This document shows, piece by piece, positions 25,781 through 34,351 of a stretch of 64,000 bases of DNA. The position numbers and the translations under genes are program-made. The DNA comes from HGM04593 sp964458275 (GTDB lineage Bacteria > Bacteroidota > Bacteroidia > Bacteroidales > Bacteroidaceae): positions 1 through 64,000 of the forward strand of contig CAYWIE010000004.1 of the NCBI GenBank assembly GCA_964458275.1, in the 5' to 3' direction. Every line of letters begins with the position of its first letter. Positions within the stretch are counted from its first letter, which is position 1. Under the pieces are notes generated by a model. The model was not told where the DNA came from, made no database searches, and worked only from the letters and a program-made list of their open reading frames with translations.

Positions 25781-27485
25781 GGTTGTTGCTGTTAATGGTT
25801 GATTTTGGATTAAGATTGCCTATGTGTCCGCTCTCCGCTCCCACTGCGGGGTCAATCACGCAGTTGACAAGTGTTGGCTTTCCCGACTCGATGCCCGTGC
25901 CGACTGCCTTGCGCAATTCGTCGGGGGTGGCAGCGTTGAAGGAGACTCCTTCAAATGCTTCAATCATCTTGTCGTAGCGCGCACCTATCGTAAGTGTGGT
26001 GGGAGAAGGGTCGCTGCCGCCGCTGAGGTTCTTGTCTGTTCCGCGATATATGCCGTTGTTGTTGAAGACAACAACCGTTACGGGCAGCTTGTAGCGGCAG
26101 ATGGTCTCAATCTCCATGCCGCTGAACCCGAAAGCACTGTCTCCCTCTATGGCAACCACAGGGCGTTTGCCGGTTACGGCTGCGGCGATGCTGTATCCCA
26201 TGCCCACGCCCATGACACCCCACGTGCCGCAGTCGAGACGGCGACGAGGATGGTACATGTTTATAACGTTGCGGGCATCGTCGAGAGTATTGGCACCTTC
26301 GTTTACAACGTAGATGTCCTTGTGATTGTCAAGAACGTCGCTGATAGCCTTCAGAGCATTGAAGTAGTTCATGGGCACACTGTCGCTGTTGAGCTTGGCT
26401 GCCATCTTCGCACTATTGCTCTTTTTGATTCCATCTATGCTGTCGAGCCACTCCTTGCAAGGCTGCATGGGTTGCGCTTTCAGCTTTTCGAGCATAAGAG
26501 AGAGCGATGAGCCTATGTCTCCGACAACCGGTGCTGCGATGGGGCGGTTGCTGTCAATCTCGGTGGCTTCAATGTCCAGCTGGATGAACTTTGCATCGGG
26601 GTTCCATTTCTTGCCCTTGCCATGAGTGAGCAGCCAGTTGAGACGGGCGCCAATGAGCATGACAACGTCCGCATTGCCAAGTACATATCCACGCGCCGAT
26701 GCTGCGCACAGCTTGTGGTCGTCTGGCAGAAGACCTTTTGCCATAGACATTGGCAGGTAAGGTATTCCGCTCTTTTCCACAAAGTTCCTTACCTGTTCGT
26801 CGGCTTGTGAATAGGCGGCACCCTTGCCTATGATTATCAGTGGCTTTTTAGCCTGCGAAAGTATTCTCATGGCACGTTCGACTGCTGTTGCCGCAGGTAT
26901 CTGCGCTGGTGCAGGCTCAACCGGGGTGAACAGCGTCTTTTGTGCAACCTCGGCATCCATGGTTGCCGACAACATGGCTGTCGTAATGTCAAGATAGACA
27001 CCTCCGGACCGTCCCGAAACAGCTGTTCGTATGGCGCGAGCAACGCCGACGGCTATATCTTCGGGGCGGTTTATGCGAAATGCAGCCTTTGCGAAAGGCT
27101 TTGCTATGTTCATCTGGTCGAGCCCCTCATAATCGCCCTGTGCAAGGTCTATTATGTTGCGGTCGCTCGAACCGCTGATCTGTATCATGGGAAAACCGTT
27201 GACTGTGGCACAGGCAAGAGCGGTCAGTCCGTTCAGGAATCCCGGAGCCGATACGGTGAGGCAGATGCCCGGCTTCTTTGTGATAAATCCGCTTATTGCG
27301 GCCGCGTTGCCAGCCGACTGTTCGTGCCGGAAGCCAATGTAACGTATTCCCACCTCCTGCGCACGCCGCGCAAGGTCGGTAACAGGGATACCCACTACTC
27401 CGAAAATGGTCTCCACACCATTCATCTTCAAGGCATCAACCATCAGGTGCATGCCGTCTGTCAGTCTAATATCTTCGGTAGCCAT
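25773..27485 (-). CDS. oxc: Oxalyl-CoA decarboxylase
   Basis: Thiamine-diphosphate enzyme that decarboxylates oxalyl-CoA to formyl-CoA and CO2. The 570 residues align by memory with the Oxalobacter enzyme from the start LTDGMHLMVDALKMNGVETI through FGVVGIPVTDLARR, FRHEQSAGNAAAISG (with the catalytic glutamate), GSSDRNIIDLAQGDYEGLDQ, GARLNWLLTHGKGK, GTWGVMGVGMGYSIA and the ThDP motif EGDSAFGFSGMEIETICRY ending in FNNNGIY. I choose the ATG at 27485, where family alignment begins; an ATG seven codons upstream would overlap frc. It lies between frc and the AEC carrier in one operon. Confidence 0.95.
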   Translation of the reverse strand: MATEDIRLTDGMHLMVDALKMNGVETIFGVVGIPVTDLARRAQEVGIRYIGFRHEQSAGNAAAISGFITKKPGICLTVSAPGFLNGLTALACATVNGFPMIQISGSSDRNIIDLAQGDYEGLDQMNIAKPFAKAAFRINRPEDIAVGVARAIRTAVSGRSGGVYLDITTAMLSATMDAEVAQKTLFTPVEPAPAQIPAATAVERAMRILSQAKKPLIIIGKGAAYSQADEQVRNFVEKSGIPYLPMSMAKGLLPDDHKLCAASARGYVLGNADVVMLIGARLNWLLTHGKGKKWNPDAKFIQLDIEATEIDSNRPIAAPVVGDIGSSLSLMLEKLKAQPMQPCKEWLDSIDGIKKSNSAKMAAKLNSDSVPMNYFNALKAISDVLDNHKDIYVVNEGANTLDDARNVINMYHPRRRLDCGTWGVMGVGMGYSIAAAVTGKRPVVAIEGDSAFGFSGMEIETICRYKLPVTVVVFNNNGIYRGTDKNLSGGSDPSPTTLTIGARYDKMIEAFEGVSFNAATPDELRKAVGTGIESGKPTLVNCVIDPAVGAESGHIGNLNPKSTINSNNHA

Positions 27486-27496
27486 AGCCGGTGGAA

Positions 27497-28768
27497 TTAT
27501 TTGCATACAACATGTTTCTTTCTCAGGCTGGCTATCTCATCGGCTGTGTAGCCAATCTCTTTAAGCACTTCGTCGGTATGCTCTCCGAGCAACGGAGCCG
27601 CTTTTACCTCAGGCTTGTAGTTCGAGAATTTCGGAGGGCAGCCGATGGTTATGAATTTTCCGCGTTTGGGCTGGTCGACCTCGACGATTGTTCCGCATTT
27701 GCGCAACGACCGGTCGTTCTCTATTTCGAGCATGCTGAGTACGGGACCACAAGGAACGCCAGCCTTGCCAAGCTCTTCCACCACTTGAATCTTGTCTTTG
27801 GTCATGGTGTACTTCTCGATGGCTGCGTATATCTCCTCCTTCACCTCCTGACGGGCTGCCGGAGTGTTGAATTTGGGGTCAGTTATCCATTCAGGCTTCC
27901 CTATTGCGTTGCATGCGGCTGCAAAGGGCTTCTCTTCGTTCTGCAATACAATGTAGACAAATGCGTTGGGGTCTTTCTCCCAGCCTTTGCAACGATAGCA
28001 CCATCCGAGCACCTGTCCGCCTTCGACATTGCCGCCGCGAGGTACGGTGTTGCCGAATTTCTCTTTGGGGTACTGTGGCAGATGCTTAAGCACTCCTGTG
28101 TGTTCGAGTATCTGCTGGTCGCGCAGCTTTATTCGGCAGAGGTTGAGCACTGCGTCCTGCATCGACTGTTCCACAAAGCAGCCTTCGCCTGTTCTTTCGC
28201 GTCCCATAAGGGCAGCAAGCAGGCCTATGAGCAGGTGCATGCCTGTGTTGCTGTCGCCAAGCGCGGCACCCGATTGTGTGGGGATGTTGTAATCGCCTTT
28301 CCACCAGCCGGTAGTGGCTGCCGCGCCGCCGGCGCATTGGGCAACCGGCTCAAATGCCTTTACGCTTGCAAAGGGGGAGTCGTCGTTGAAACCCTTAATG
28401 GTTCCATAAATTATTCGTGGGTTGATCTTGTGAACCTCCTCCCAAGAGAAACCGAGCTTGGCAACTGCTCCGGGATGAAGATTCTCTACGAAAATGTCGG
28501 CGGTCTTCAGCAGGCGGGTTAGAATCTCCTTGCCTTCGGGCGATTTCATGTCAAGCTCAATCGAGCGTTTGTTGCAGTTGAGCTGCAGATAATAGATGCC
28601 GTCGAGTCCCGGCTTGTCGAGAAGTTCTGTACGGGTGGGGTCGCCTACTCCGGTGCGCTCTATTTTTATTACGTCGGCTCCGAGCCATGCGAGCATTTGT
28701 GTACACGAAGGACCGGACTGCACTTGTGTCCAGTCGATTACTTTGATACCTTTTAGTGGTGCTGTCAT
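27497..28768 (-). CDS. frc: Formyl-CoA:oxalate CoA-transferase
   Basis: Class III CoA-transferase that moves CoA from formyl-CoA to oxalate, producing oxalyl-CoA for Oxc. The 423 residues match the roughly 428 of Oxalobacter Frc. The N-terminal KGIKVIDWTQVQSGPSCTQM and LAWLGADVIKIERTGVGDPT are typical, and the catalytic aspartate is D172 in ALGDSNTGMHLLIG. A glycine-rich loop GGNVEGGQVLGW is also present. It is the first gene of a frc-oxc-AEC operon downstream of queA. Bacterial class III CoA-transferases are diverse, but pairing with oxc makes the oxalate role nearly certain. Confidence 0.94.
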   Translation of the reverse strand: MTAPLKGIKVIDWTQVQSGPSCTQMLAWLGADVIKIERTGVGDPTRTELLDKPGLDGIYYLQLNCNKRSIELDMKSPEGKEILTRLLKTADIFVENLHPGAVAKLGFSWEEVHKINPRIIYGTIKGFNDDSPFASVKAFEPVAQCAGGAAATTGWWKGDYNIPTQSGAALGDSNTGMHLLIGLLAALMGRERTGEGCFVEQSMQDAVLNLCRIKLRDQQILEHTGVLKHLPQYPKEKFGNTVPRGGNVEGGQVLGWCYRCKGWEKDPNAFVYIVLQNEEKPFAAACNAIGKPEWITDPKFNTPAARQEVKEEIYAAIEKYTMTKDKIQVVEELGKAGVPCGPVLSMLEIENDRSLRKCGTIVEVDQPKRGKFITIGCPPKFSNYKPEVKAAPLLGEHTDEVLKEIGYTADEIASLRKKHVVCK

Positions 28769-28898
28769 AATTTCTTACAGTTTTTGTTAATGAATTGTTC
28801 TGCGCATTGCGCTTCAGAATTTATTAACAGCACTTTGACGATTTTTGTTTGTTGGCTGACGGTATCAAATATGAAACAGTCTTCTTATACTGCCTCCC

Positions 28899-30113
28899 CT
28901 ATGGTATCAACAGCGAGCTGTCGCCGTAGCTGAGGAAACGGAAATCGTGCGCCAGGGCATAGTCGTAAATCTTTCTCCAATCACCGTTGACAAATGCCGA
29001 TACAAGCAGCAACAGAGTGCTTTTTGGCTGGTGGAAGTTTGTGACTATGGATTTTACTATGCGGTATTTATAGCCCGGTGCAATTATTATGCGTGTGTGG
29101 GAATGGATGCGGTCGAGTCCTTTCCGTTGCATGTAGCTGTAAAGCGCTTGCAGTGCTTCGGATGCAGTGAGGGTGTGTTCGCGCTCGTATGCTATCCATT
29201 GGTTCACGGTGAGTGCCTCCTCGTCAATGTCTCCATTCTCCGCTACAGCTTCGCCTAAGAAGTAGAGGCTTTCGATTGTGCGTACGGAGGTTGTTCCTAC
29301 AGCGATAACCGAAGCACCGGCTGCAATGATGCGTGCTATGAGTTCACGGCTCACTTCGATATACTCCTCATGCATTTCGTGGTCGGCGATGATGTCGCTT
29401 TTTACAGGCTTGAATGTGCCGGCGCCGACATGGAGCGTTACTTCCCTGCAATCGACTCCTGCCTTTTTCAGCTCCTCAAAGACTTCGGCTGTGAAGTGCA
29501 GTCCGGCAGTGGGGGCTGCCACAGAGCCTTTTATCTTGGAATATACAGTCTGATAGGTGCTGTTGTCGCTCTCTTCGGTCTTTCTGTTGAGGTAAGGAGG
29601 AATGGGAAGCTCACCAGCTTTTTCAAGAAGCTCGGCAAAGCTTACGCCGCCGTCCCAGCTGAAGCGTACAAGGTTGACGGATGCCGGTGCGCCTATCCTT
29701 TCGGCTGTGAGGGTAATTGTGCTGCCGTTTACTTCGACAGTCTGTGAAAGGGTGCCGCTTTTCCAACGGTTGGAATTTCCCACAAGTGCCTGCCATACAC
29801 AGCTCTCCGTCTGCTGGAATATTTGTTGGTAGTCGGCAGGGGCTTCAGGCTCTAAGCAGAATATCTCTATCTGCGCGCCCGTTGCCTTGCGGAAGCGTAA
29901 ACGTGCCTGAATGACTTTTGTGTTGTTGAAAACCATAAGTGCCCCCGAAGGTATATATCGGGGTAAATTGCCGAAGTTGTCCTCGCTCACTTCACCTTTG
30001 TTGTATATGAGCAATTTTGAACTGTCGCGCTTTTTCAGTGGATATTTTGCAATACGTTCATCGGGTAACGGATAGTCGTATTCTGCTATTTCTATGTTCT
30101 TTACACTATTCAT
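28899..30113 (-). CDS. queA: S-adenosylmethionine:tRNA ribosyltransferase-isomerase, long form
   Basis: QueA transfers and isomerises the ribosyl part of SAM onto 7-aminomethyl-deazaguanine in tRNA, giving epoxyqueuosine. The 404 residues are about 50 longer than canonical QueA (around 350). Family motifs are visible: YPLPDERIAKYPLKKRDSSK, MVFNNTKVIQARLRF, APTAGLHFTAEVFEELKKAG, TLHVGAGTFKPV, GTTSVRTIESL and TNFHQPKSTLLLLVSAF. The start at 30113 is chosen because the family N-terminus begins there; a longer reading adds 26 unrelated residues. Bacteroidetes carry both a standard QueA and a longer paralogue; this looks like the longer one, so the exact substrate is less certain. Confidence 0.86.
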   Translation of the reverse strand: MNSVKNIEIAEYDYPLPDERIAKYPLKKRDSSKLLIYNKGEVSEDNFGNLPRYIPSGALMVFNNTKVIQARLRFRKATGAQIEIFCLEPEAPADYQQIFQQTESCVWQALVGNSNRWKSGTLSQTVEVNGSTITLTAERIGAPASVNLVRFSWDGGVSFAELLEKAGELPIPPYLNRKTEESDNSTYQTVYSKIKGSVAAPTAGLHFTAEVFEELKKAGVDCREVTLHVGAGTFKPVKSDIIADHEMHEEYIEVSRELIARIIAAGASVIAVGTTSVRTIESLYFLGEAVAENGDIDEEALTVNQWIAYEREHTLTASEALQALYSYMQRKGLDRIHSHTRIIIAPGYKYRIVKSIVTNFHQPKSTLLLLVSAFVNGDWRKIYDYALAHDFRFLSYGDSSLLIP

Positions 30114-30156
30114 ACTTTGGGGAGATTCTATATTCGGTAATCTGTGATTCTTTAGT

Positions 30157-30190
30157 TGGGAGAAGTTGGCCGCAAAACAACCGTCTCCCA
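30157..30190 (-). terminator. Hairpin between the toxin gene and queA
   Basis: TGGGAGA (30157-30163) pairs with TCTCCCA (30184-30190), with an inner GTTG/CAAC pairing. It lies downstream of the toxin stop on the minus strand. The T-tract is poor, so this is only a candidate terminator. Confidence 0.4.
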
Positions 30191-30223
30191 TTGGGAAAAT
30201 TTATGGGCGAAGGCTTTATGCTG

Positions 30224-30522
30224 TTAATCTTCCAACATACGACGTTTGAGGTCCATTCGTTGGTGCAGGATTCTTATGACAAGAATATCACCGTCAGCGA
30301 GGATACGGTAGAAGATTATGTGTCTGTTGGCTCTATATCCATGCAGACCATCTGCTGTTTCTTCATACCTTACGCCAAACAGTCGAGGATTCTCAGTTGT
30401 TTTTCGGCACGATTCAATAAGCATATTGTAATAATTATCCGCTTGACGCTCCGACCAAGTGTATATTCCCAAATGCTGGTCAGGTCCTCTACTGCTTTGT
30501 TGGTCAGGTGATATTTAGCCAT
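30224..30522 (-). pseudogene. ParE/RelE-type toxin, frameshifted
   Basis: An ATG at 30522 overlaps the antitoxin stop by 8 bases, the classic ParDE arrangement, and encodes MAKYHLTNKAVEDLTSIWEY, a typical ParE start. Near 30460 the frame is lost. The rest of the toxin, WSERQADNYYNMLIESCRKT to the C-terminal ILHQRMDLKRRMLED, continues in the next frame. In intact relatives a few residues lie between the IWEYT and WSE text; here only two bases separate them, consistent with loss of 1, 4 or 7 bases. The distal part alone (about 82 codons) has only a TTG to start from. The toxin is therefore probably dead, unless the sequence has an error or frameshifting occurs. Confidence 0.82.
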
Positions 30523-30766
30523 TTGTTTTTGTTCGTTTTGCTTTTAGTTTTTTTAGATGCTCTTCGGCATTAAACTCTGTGGCAATACCGCTCTCTAAGC
30601 CCTCTGCAATAGCCATTTTCAGCTCTTGCAGATGACTTTCGTTCTCTTCTAAAAGGCGTAAACCTGCACGAATAACCTCGCTGGCATTGTTGTAACGTCC
30701 TTGCTCTACTTTCATTCGGATAAAATTCTCGAAATAAGTACCCAATGCTACTGATGTCGTTTTCAT
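30515..30766 (-). CDS. ParD-type antitoxin
   Basis: An 83-residue protein starting MKTTSVALGTYFENFIRMKV, followed by GRYNNASEVIRAGLRLLEEN, the ribbon-helix-helix DNA-binding segment of ParD/CopG antitoxins. The charged C-terminal half (HLQELKMAIAEGLESG and beyond) would wrap the toxin. It is complete. An inverted-repeat operator lies directly upstream. It normally neutralises ParE and represses the operon; with the toxin frameshifted it may persist as a repressor or as an anti-toxin against related toxins elsewhere. Confidence 0.9.
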   Translation of the reverse strand: MKTTSVALGTYFENFIRMKVEQGRYNNASEVIRAGLRLLEENESHLQELKMAIAEGLESGIATEFNAEEHLKKLKAKRTKTNG

Positions 30767-30783
30767 ATCTCAATAATTTTCTA

Positions 30784-30810
30784 CAAAGTTACCAAATATT
30801 GGTAACTTTG
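30784..30810 (-). promoter_or_regulatory. parD operator overlapping its promoter
   Basis: A perfect palindrome, CAAAGTTACCAA (30784-30795), ATA, TTGGTAACTTTG (30799-30810). Its left arm read on the minus strand contains TAACTTTG, a -7 box, about 18 bases before the parD start. Binding by the antitoxin would block the promoter, as is usual for this toxin-antitoxin class. Confidence 0.75.
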
Positions 30811-30845
30811 CGAGCTTTCAACCGAATATATTGTATGCAAGAGTA

Positions 30846-30939
30846 AGAAATAGTTTGAATTTAGCCCTATTCGCCGTTGCTTTTGAAGTAGTTCCCTGCT
30901 GTTTGTGTCATCTTCAGAAGTAAAATTCAAACAGCTTCT
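30846..30939. repeat. Short copy of the dispersed inverted-repeat element, ending in the uvrB stop
   Basis: The right end AGTAAAATTCAAACAGCTTC (from 30919) is a terminal repeat of the element family; the left end AGAAATAGTTTGAATTTA is an imperfect inverted copy. The 94-bp unit lies between the toxin-antitoxin operator and uvrB. The uvrB stop codon (30938-30940) is made by the outer end of the repeat. Confidence 0.65.
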
Positions 30940-32956
30940 AATTCTTCTTTCCGTTGAGCAGCTCCTGCAGTTTTAACATCTCGTCGCGATATTGCGCAGC
31001 TTCTATGAACTCCATCTTGTCTGCTGCCTCTTTCATCAGACGGCGTGTACGTTCGATGCTCTTTTCGAGCTGTTCGCGGCTCATGTATTCAACTATGGGG
31101 TCTGCAGCCTCTCTTGTGTTGACGCTCTCTTCGCTATAAACTTTGCGGAGAGAATCCTTGCTTGCGCTTGAGAGTATGTTGCCTATGCTTTTCTTTATCT
31201 GTTTTGGCGTTATGCCGTTTGCTTCGTTATATGCTATCTGCTTTTCGCGTCGGCGGTTGGTCTCGTCTATGGTTCTTTTCATGCTCGATGTTATGGTGTC
31301 GGCATAGAAAATTACTTTTCCGTTGACATTGCGTGCAGCACGGCCTGCGGTCTGTGTGAGCGAACGGTGGCTGCGCAGGAATCCCTCCTTGTCGGCATCA
31401 AGTATGGCAACGAGCGACACTTCGGGCAGGTCGAGCCCTTCGCGCAGCAGGTTTACTCCTATAAGTACATCATAAAGCCCCTCGCGCAGGTCGGTCATAA
31501 TCTGCACACGCTCAAGCGTGTCTACGTCGCTGTGTATGTAGTTGCACCTTACGCCGTTCTTTTGCAGGTAGGTTGTCAGCTCCTCTGCCATGCGTTTTGT
31601 GAGAGTGGTAACAAGCACACGCTTTTCGTTGCGAGTCCTTATCTCTATCTCTTCCATGAGGTCGTCTACCTGATTCATCGAAGGGCGTACTTCGATTATG
31701 GGGTCCAGCAGCCCGGTGGGGCGTATCAGCTGTTCCACTATCACGCCGCCGCTCTCTTGAAGCTCGTAGTCGTCGGGCGTCGCGCTGACATATATGACCT
31801 GGTTGGTCATCTCTTGAAACTCTTCGAACTTCAGCGGACGGTTGTCGAGCGCGGCAGGCAGTCTGAATCCGAATTCCACCAGATTCAGCTTGCGCGCCCT
31901 GTCGCCGCCATACATGGCATGTATCTGGGGTACGCTCACGTGGCTCTCGTCGATAACCATGAGAAAGTCTTTGGGGAAGAAGTCCAGCAGGCAGTAGGGG
32001 CGTGTCCCCGGCTTCCTGCCATCGAAATAGCGGGAATAGTTCTCGATGCCGGAACAGTGTCCGAGCTCGCGCATCATCTCCATGTCGTATGTAACACGCT
32101 CATGCAGCCTTTTGGCCTCGTATGCCTTTCCTATCTCCTTGAAATATTCAACCCTTTCGGCAAGGTCTTTCTCTATTTGGGCTATGGCATTCTGGGTGCT
32201 CTCTTTTGTGGTCATGAAGAGGTTGGCAGGGTATATCTTGTACTCGTCGAAGTCGGTTATGCGTCTGCCTGTCTCTGCATCAATCTCCTCTATGCAGTCA
32301 ATCTCGTCGTCCCAGAATATGATGCGCAAAACATGGTCGCTGTATGCAAGGCTGACATCCACTGTGTCGCCTTTCACTCTGAAGTTTCCGCGGTTAAGTT
32401 CAATGTCGTTGCGCTGATAAAGGCTGTTGACCAGCCAACGCAGAAGTACATTCCTGTCGAGCCGCATCCCGCGCTTTATCTCTATGACATTCTTGTAGAA
32501 ATCCGATGGATTTCCCATGCCGTAGATGCACGATACAGAGGATATGACCACAACATCTTTTCGTCCCGAAAGCAGTGCCGATGTAGCCGACAGGCGCAGC
32601 TTGTCTATCTCGTCGTTGATTGCAAGGTCCTTCTCTATGTATGTGTCGGTCGATGGAATATATGCCTCAGGCTGGTAGTAGTCGTAATAAGAGACGTAGT
32701 ACTCTATCGCATTGTTCGGGAAAAAGCCCTTGAATTCGCTGTATAGCTGGGCGGCAAGAGTCTTGTTGTGGCTGAGGATGAGCGTCGGGCGATTAATCTC
32801 CTTGATGACGTTTGCTATAGTAAACGTTTTGCCCGAACCGGTAACGCCTAACAGTGTCTGTGCCGGCATCCCGCTTCTTATTCCGTCGATCAGCTGTGCA
32901 ATAGCCTCAGGCTGGTCGCCGGTAGGACGATAATCAGATATAAGTTCGAAATTCAT
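30938..32956 (-). CDS. uvrB: Excinuclease ABC subunit B
   Basis: DNA damage verification helicase of nucleotide excision repair, working with UvrA and UvrC. The 672 residues have normal length. Seen are the Walker A motif GVTGSGKTFTIAN near residue 40, the beta-hairpin region YYVSYYDYYQPEAYIP around 95, MVIDESHV (Walker B-like), the helicase motif LLREGLDLPEVSLVAILDAD, QTAGRAARN, and a C-terminal UVR domain AAQYRDEMLKLQELL. The ATG at 32956 (MNFELISDYRPTGDQPEAI) is the family start; an upstream reading adds 46 unrelated residues. Its last codons and stop abut a dispersed repeat that may have replaced the original end. Confidence 0.97.
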   Translation of the reverse strand: MNFELISDYRPTGDQPEAIAQLIDGIRSGMPAQTLLGVTGSGKTFTIANVIKEINRPTLILSHNKTLAAQLYSEFKGFFPNNAIEYYVSYYDYYQPEAYIPSTDTYIEKDLAINDEIDKLRLSATSALLSGRKDVVVISSVSCIYGMGNPSDFYKNVIEIKRGMRLDRNVLLRWLVNSLYQRNDIELNRGNFRVKGDTVDVSLAYSDHVLRIIFWDDEIDCIEEIDAETGRRITDFDEYKIYPANLFMTTKESTQNAIAQIEKDLAERVEYFKEIGKAYEAKRLHERVTYDMEMMRELGHCSGIENYSRYFDGRKPGTRPYCLLDFFPKDFLMVIDESHVSVPQIHAMYGGDRARKLNLVEFGFRLPAALDNRPLKFEEFQEMTNQVIYVSATPDDYELQESGGVIVEQLIRPTGLLDPIIEVRPSMNQVDDLMEEIEIRTRNEKRVLVTTLTKRMAEELTTYLQKNGVRCNYIHSDVDTLERVQIMTDLREGLYDVLIGVNLLREGLDLPEVSLVAILDADKEGFLRSHRSLTQTAGRAARNVNGKVIFYADTITSSMKRTIDETNRRREKQIAYNEANGITPKQIKKSIGNILSSASKDSLRKVYSEESVNTREAADPIVEYMSREQLEKSIERTRRLMKEAADKMEFIEAAQYRDEMLKLQELLNGKKN

Positions 32957-33114
32957 CTCATTCCATGTTCCGTATTGACGTGCGAAGATAATAATTTTAC
33001 TTCTTACAAGAAAACTATTCGAATGTAACAATCCTAAAAAGCGAAAACCTTGCTGTTGTTTTGCTCGCAGAGTGTTATTTCTCTTTAAAAACAATTATAA
33101 ATAATATTCCAACC

Positions 33115-33146
33115 GTTGCATTTTCATCGCAAAACAGCTATCTTTG
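33115..33146 (+). promoter_or_regulatory. bamD promoter
   Basis: TATCTTTG at 33139-33146 with GTTG at 33115-33118, about 20 bases apart, lies directly upstream of bamD in the divergent region between uvrB and bamD. The -7 box is consensus and the -33 box partial. Confidence 0.6.
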
Positions 33147-33164
33147 CAGACGAATTTTTCAAAT

Positions 33165-33974
33165 ATGAAGAAAAGTCTCTATACTCTTTTAATCGGTCTG
33201 TTGCTGCTTACATCCTGCTCGCAATACAATAAATTGCAGAAAACCAGTGATGTAGAGTGTCGCTATGAGGCAGCAAAGGAATATTTTGTAAGCAGGAAGT
33301 TCGGTCATGCCGCATCTCTGCTTGAGGACCTCATAACCATATTCAAGGGCCACAGAAACGGTGAGGAGTCGCTCTTTATGCTGGCAATGTGCTACTACGA
33401 ATCGGGTGATTATGAGACAGCTTCGCAATATTTCAAGACATACTACACAACCTATCAGCGTGGTGTGTATACCGAAGATGCCCGTTTCCATTGCGGCAAA
33501 TCCCTTTTCAAGAATATCCCCGTGCCTGAACTCGACCAGTCGAGTACGCATCTTGCCATTCAGGAGCTCCAGCTGTTTATGGAGTATTACCCTGCGAGCA
33601 GATACAGCGGCGAAGCTCAGGAGATGCTGTTTGCAATGCACGACCTTCTGGTGGAAAAGGACTATCTTTCGGCAAAGCTGTACTACGACCTCGGCAGTTT
33701 CGACCTGATGCGCAACAACTATCAGGCGTGTATAGTTACAGCTCAGAATGCCTTGAAGGACTATCCCTATACAAAACTGCGCGAAGAACTTTCAATACTT
33801 ATTCTGCGGGCAAAGTACAAGATGGCATACAAGAGTGTAGAGGAGAAGAAGGTAGACCGCTATCGCGATACGGTAGACGAATATTATGCTTTCAAGAATG
33901 AATTTCCCGAAAGCAAATATCTTGAAGAGGCAGAAGAGTACTATCGCAAAGCACTGGAAATAGTAAACGAATAA
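33165..33974 (+). CDS. bamD: Outer membrane assembly lipoprotein BamD
   Basis: Lipoprotein of the BAM complex that folds outer membrane barrels. The 269 residues begin with MKKSLYTLLIGLLLLTSCSQ, a clear lipobox. TPR-like repeats follow: YEAAKEYFVSRKFGHAASLL, EESLFMLAMCYYESGDYETA with the tail SQYFKTYYTTY, and later SAKLYYDLGSFDLMRNNYQA. The ATG at 33165 is preferred to one seven codons upstream because it gives the signal peptide directly. It starts a bamD-rpoZ-DUF4293 operon with gaps of 13 and 25 bases, an arrangement common in Bacteroidetes. Confidence 0.92.
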   Translation: MKKSLYTLLIGLLLLTSCSQYNKLQKTSDVECRYEAAKEYFVSRKFGHAASLLEDLITIFKGHRNGEESLFMLAMCYYESGDYETASQYFKTYYTTYQRGVYTEDARFHCGKSLFKNIPVPELDQSSTHLAIQELQLFMEYYPASRYSGEAQEMLFAMHDLLVEKDYLSAKLYYDLGSFDLMRNNYQACIVTAQNALKDYPYTKLREELSILILRAKYKMAYKSVEEKKVDRYRDTVDEYYAFKNEFPESKYLEEAEEYYRKALEIVNE

Positions 33975-33987
33975 AAAAGATATAATA

Positions 33988-34326
33988 ATGGACTACAAGA
34001 AGACAAACGCCCCCACCACAACAATGACTCGTAACATGGCTGATTTCGTTACAGAGACAGGCAATGTGTATGAATCCATAGCCATAATTGGCAAACGCTC
34101 CAACCAGATTGCAGGCGAGCTCAAGGAGGAGTTGTTGAAAAAACTCAACGAGTTCTCTTCAAGAACAGATAACCTCGAAGAGCAGTCAGAGAATAAGGAG
34201 CAGGTGGAAATTTCGCGTTTCTATGAGCGTCTGCCGAAGCCTACGCTGATAGCAACACAGGAATTCCTCGAAGATAAAATCTATTTCCGCGATCTCTCTA
34301 AGGAGAAGAGCGAGGCTGAGGATTGA
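33988..34326 (+). CDS. rpoZ: RNA polymerase omega subunit, Bacteroidota type
   Basis: Small RNA polymerase subunit that aids assembly of the beta-prime subunit. The 112 residues contain ETGNVYESIAIIGKRSNQIA, the Rpb6/omega-like helix, followed by GELKEELLKKLNEF and a Bacteroidota-specific acidic extension around a conserved FYERLPKPTLIATQEFLEDK. Length and context directly after bamD match the annotated phylum-specific omega. Sequence similarity to E. coli RpoZ is weak, so the call rests on the family pattern in this phylum. Confidence 0.85.
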   Translation: MDYKKTNAPTTTMTRNMADFVTETGNVYESIAIIGKRSNQIAGELKEELLKKLNEFSSRTDNLEEQSENKEQVEISRFYERLPKPTLIATQEFLEDKIYFRDLSKEKSEAED

Positions 34327-34351
34327 TTGTAAACGCAATAAAGCAAAAAGC

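Noticed and set aside
30224..30472. 82-codon toxin reading from a TTG as an intact short toxin
   Set aside because: The N-terminal 20 residues of the toxin are encoded in another frame directly upstream with the proper overlapping ATG, so the short reading is better explained by a frameshift.
31367..32746. 459-codon plus-strand reading frame opposite uvrB
   Set aside because: It is antisense to a well-supported uvrB gene and its protein has no recognisable motif; long antisense frames are common opposite biased codon use.
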